Source of the DNA: Pedobacter punctiformis
Lineage (GTDB): Bacteria; Bacteroidota; Bacteroidia; Sphingobacteriales; Sphingobacteriaceae
Direction: 5' to 3'
Assembly (NCBI RefSeq): GCF_027213715.1
Contig: NZ_JAPWGM010000003.1
Span: forward strand, 124,001-188,000
DNA length: 64,000 nt
Shown: one piece after another, positions 63,891 to 64,000 of the stretch
Position numbering within the stretch: position 1 is the first letter of the stretch
Layout of the letters: every line of letters begins with the position of its first letter
Translations under genes and position numbers: made by a program
Notes under the pieces: model-generated
Told to the model about the DNA's origin: nothing
The model's input: only the letters and a program-made list of their open reading frames with translations
Database searches by the model: none

Positions 63891-64000
63891 ATGGATATAG
63901 CGCAGCTCGAAGAACAGATTGAAGCAGGCAATTTACAGGCAGTTAAAGATATTTTGATGAATAATCCGGCCCTGGCAAATACGCTTACTTCGCATAAAAT
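63891..64000 (+). CDS. ankyrin-repeat protein, N-terminal part only
   Basis: From ATG 63891 the frame reads MDIAQLEEQIEAGNLQAVKD, then ILMNNPALANTLTSHK to the window edge (36 codons). The helix-turn-helix rhythm with LQAVKDILMNNPAL fits ankyrin repeats. It is divergent from ftsK and has no signal peptide. Confidence 0.65.
   Translation, partial: MDIAQLEEQIEAGNLQAVKDILMNNPALANTLTSHK

Overview
The window looks like a chromosomal segment of a Bacteroidota bacterium, most likely Sphingobacteriaceae and Pedobacter-like. This rests on the AT-rich sequence, tRNA promoters that fit TTTG-N19-TAnnTTTG exactly (8442-8472, and 42312-42342 on the minus strand), a one-piece hybrid two-component regulator, LytS/LytTR pairs, SusC-like barrels, DUF3472, DUF4932 and DUF2147 proteins, and an FtsK gene beside lolA. 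The genus is inferred, not shown. No rRNA, CRISPR array or intact insertion sequence was seen.

Layout. 1-4119: a DUF4382 lipoprotein (cut by the window edge) diverges from a four-gene operon: a Lys/Pro-rich small protein, an outer-membrane barrel, an OmpR-type regulator and its kinase. A four-half-site operator lies between them. 4170-8401: a LytTR regulator and LytS-type kinase diverge from a large barrel protein, with a 21-bp-pitch repeat between. 8442-18231: a tRNA-Gly/tRNA-Leu operon invaded at the tRNA-Leu 3' end by a 9.5-kb integrative element. The element carries an RT-nitrilase (DRT1/UG1-like), a tyrosine integrase, a cytoplasmic subtilisin-like protease and an AAA+ ATPase. The tRNA 3' end is repeated at 18164-18186, directly followed by what looks like the original tRNA terminator. 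18295-21996: a four-gene operon of secreted or membrane proteins of unknown role. 22488-34871: ordinary accessory chromosome (metallopeptidases, AraC-type regulators, 2OG oxygenase, dienelactone hydrolase, alpha-L-fucosidase, DinB-like proteins).

35531-42342: a second, decaying island at tRNA-Ser(TGA). The tRNA 3' end is repeated at 35563, next to a displaced terminator. Inside are an integrase relic, several broken genes, an S41 protease, two AraC regulators and a Tet(X)-like FAD monooxygenase. 42430-50195: a MocR-type regulator with DoxX, a metalloprotease cluster including a gene with a one-base frameshift in an A-run, and a DUF3472/ricin-type lectin lipoprotein. 50220-54281: a 1353-residue hybrid two-component regulator. 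54625-57445: a hydrolase relic, then DoxX, Crp, DUF1348 and TetR genes, and tRNA-Leu(GAG). 57507-64000: housekeeping genes (MBL hydrolase, LolA, FtsK) and the start of an ankyrin-repeat gene.

The most unusual locus is 59677-61300. A gene of unknown family sits between ftsK and lolA and ends in an exact protein copy of the FtsK gamma (DNA-reading) domain. The two 246-bp DNA copies differ at seven sites, all third codon positions, so both look selected as protein. The AAA+/subtilase pair with four 21-bp-phased promoter repeats, inside the RT-nitrilase element, is the second candidate for an undescribed system.
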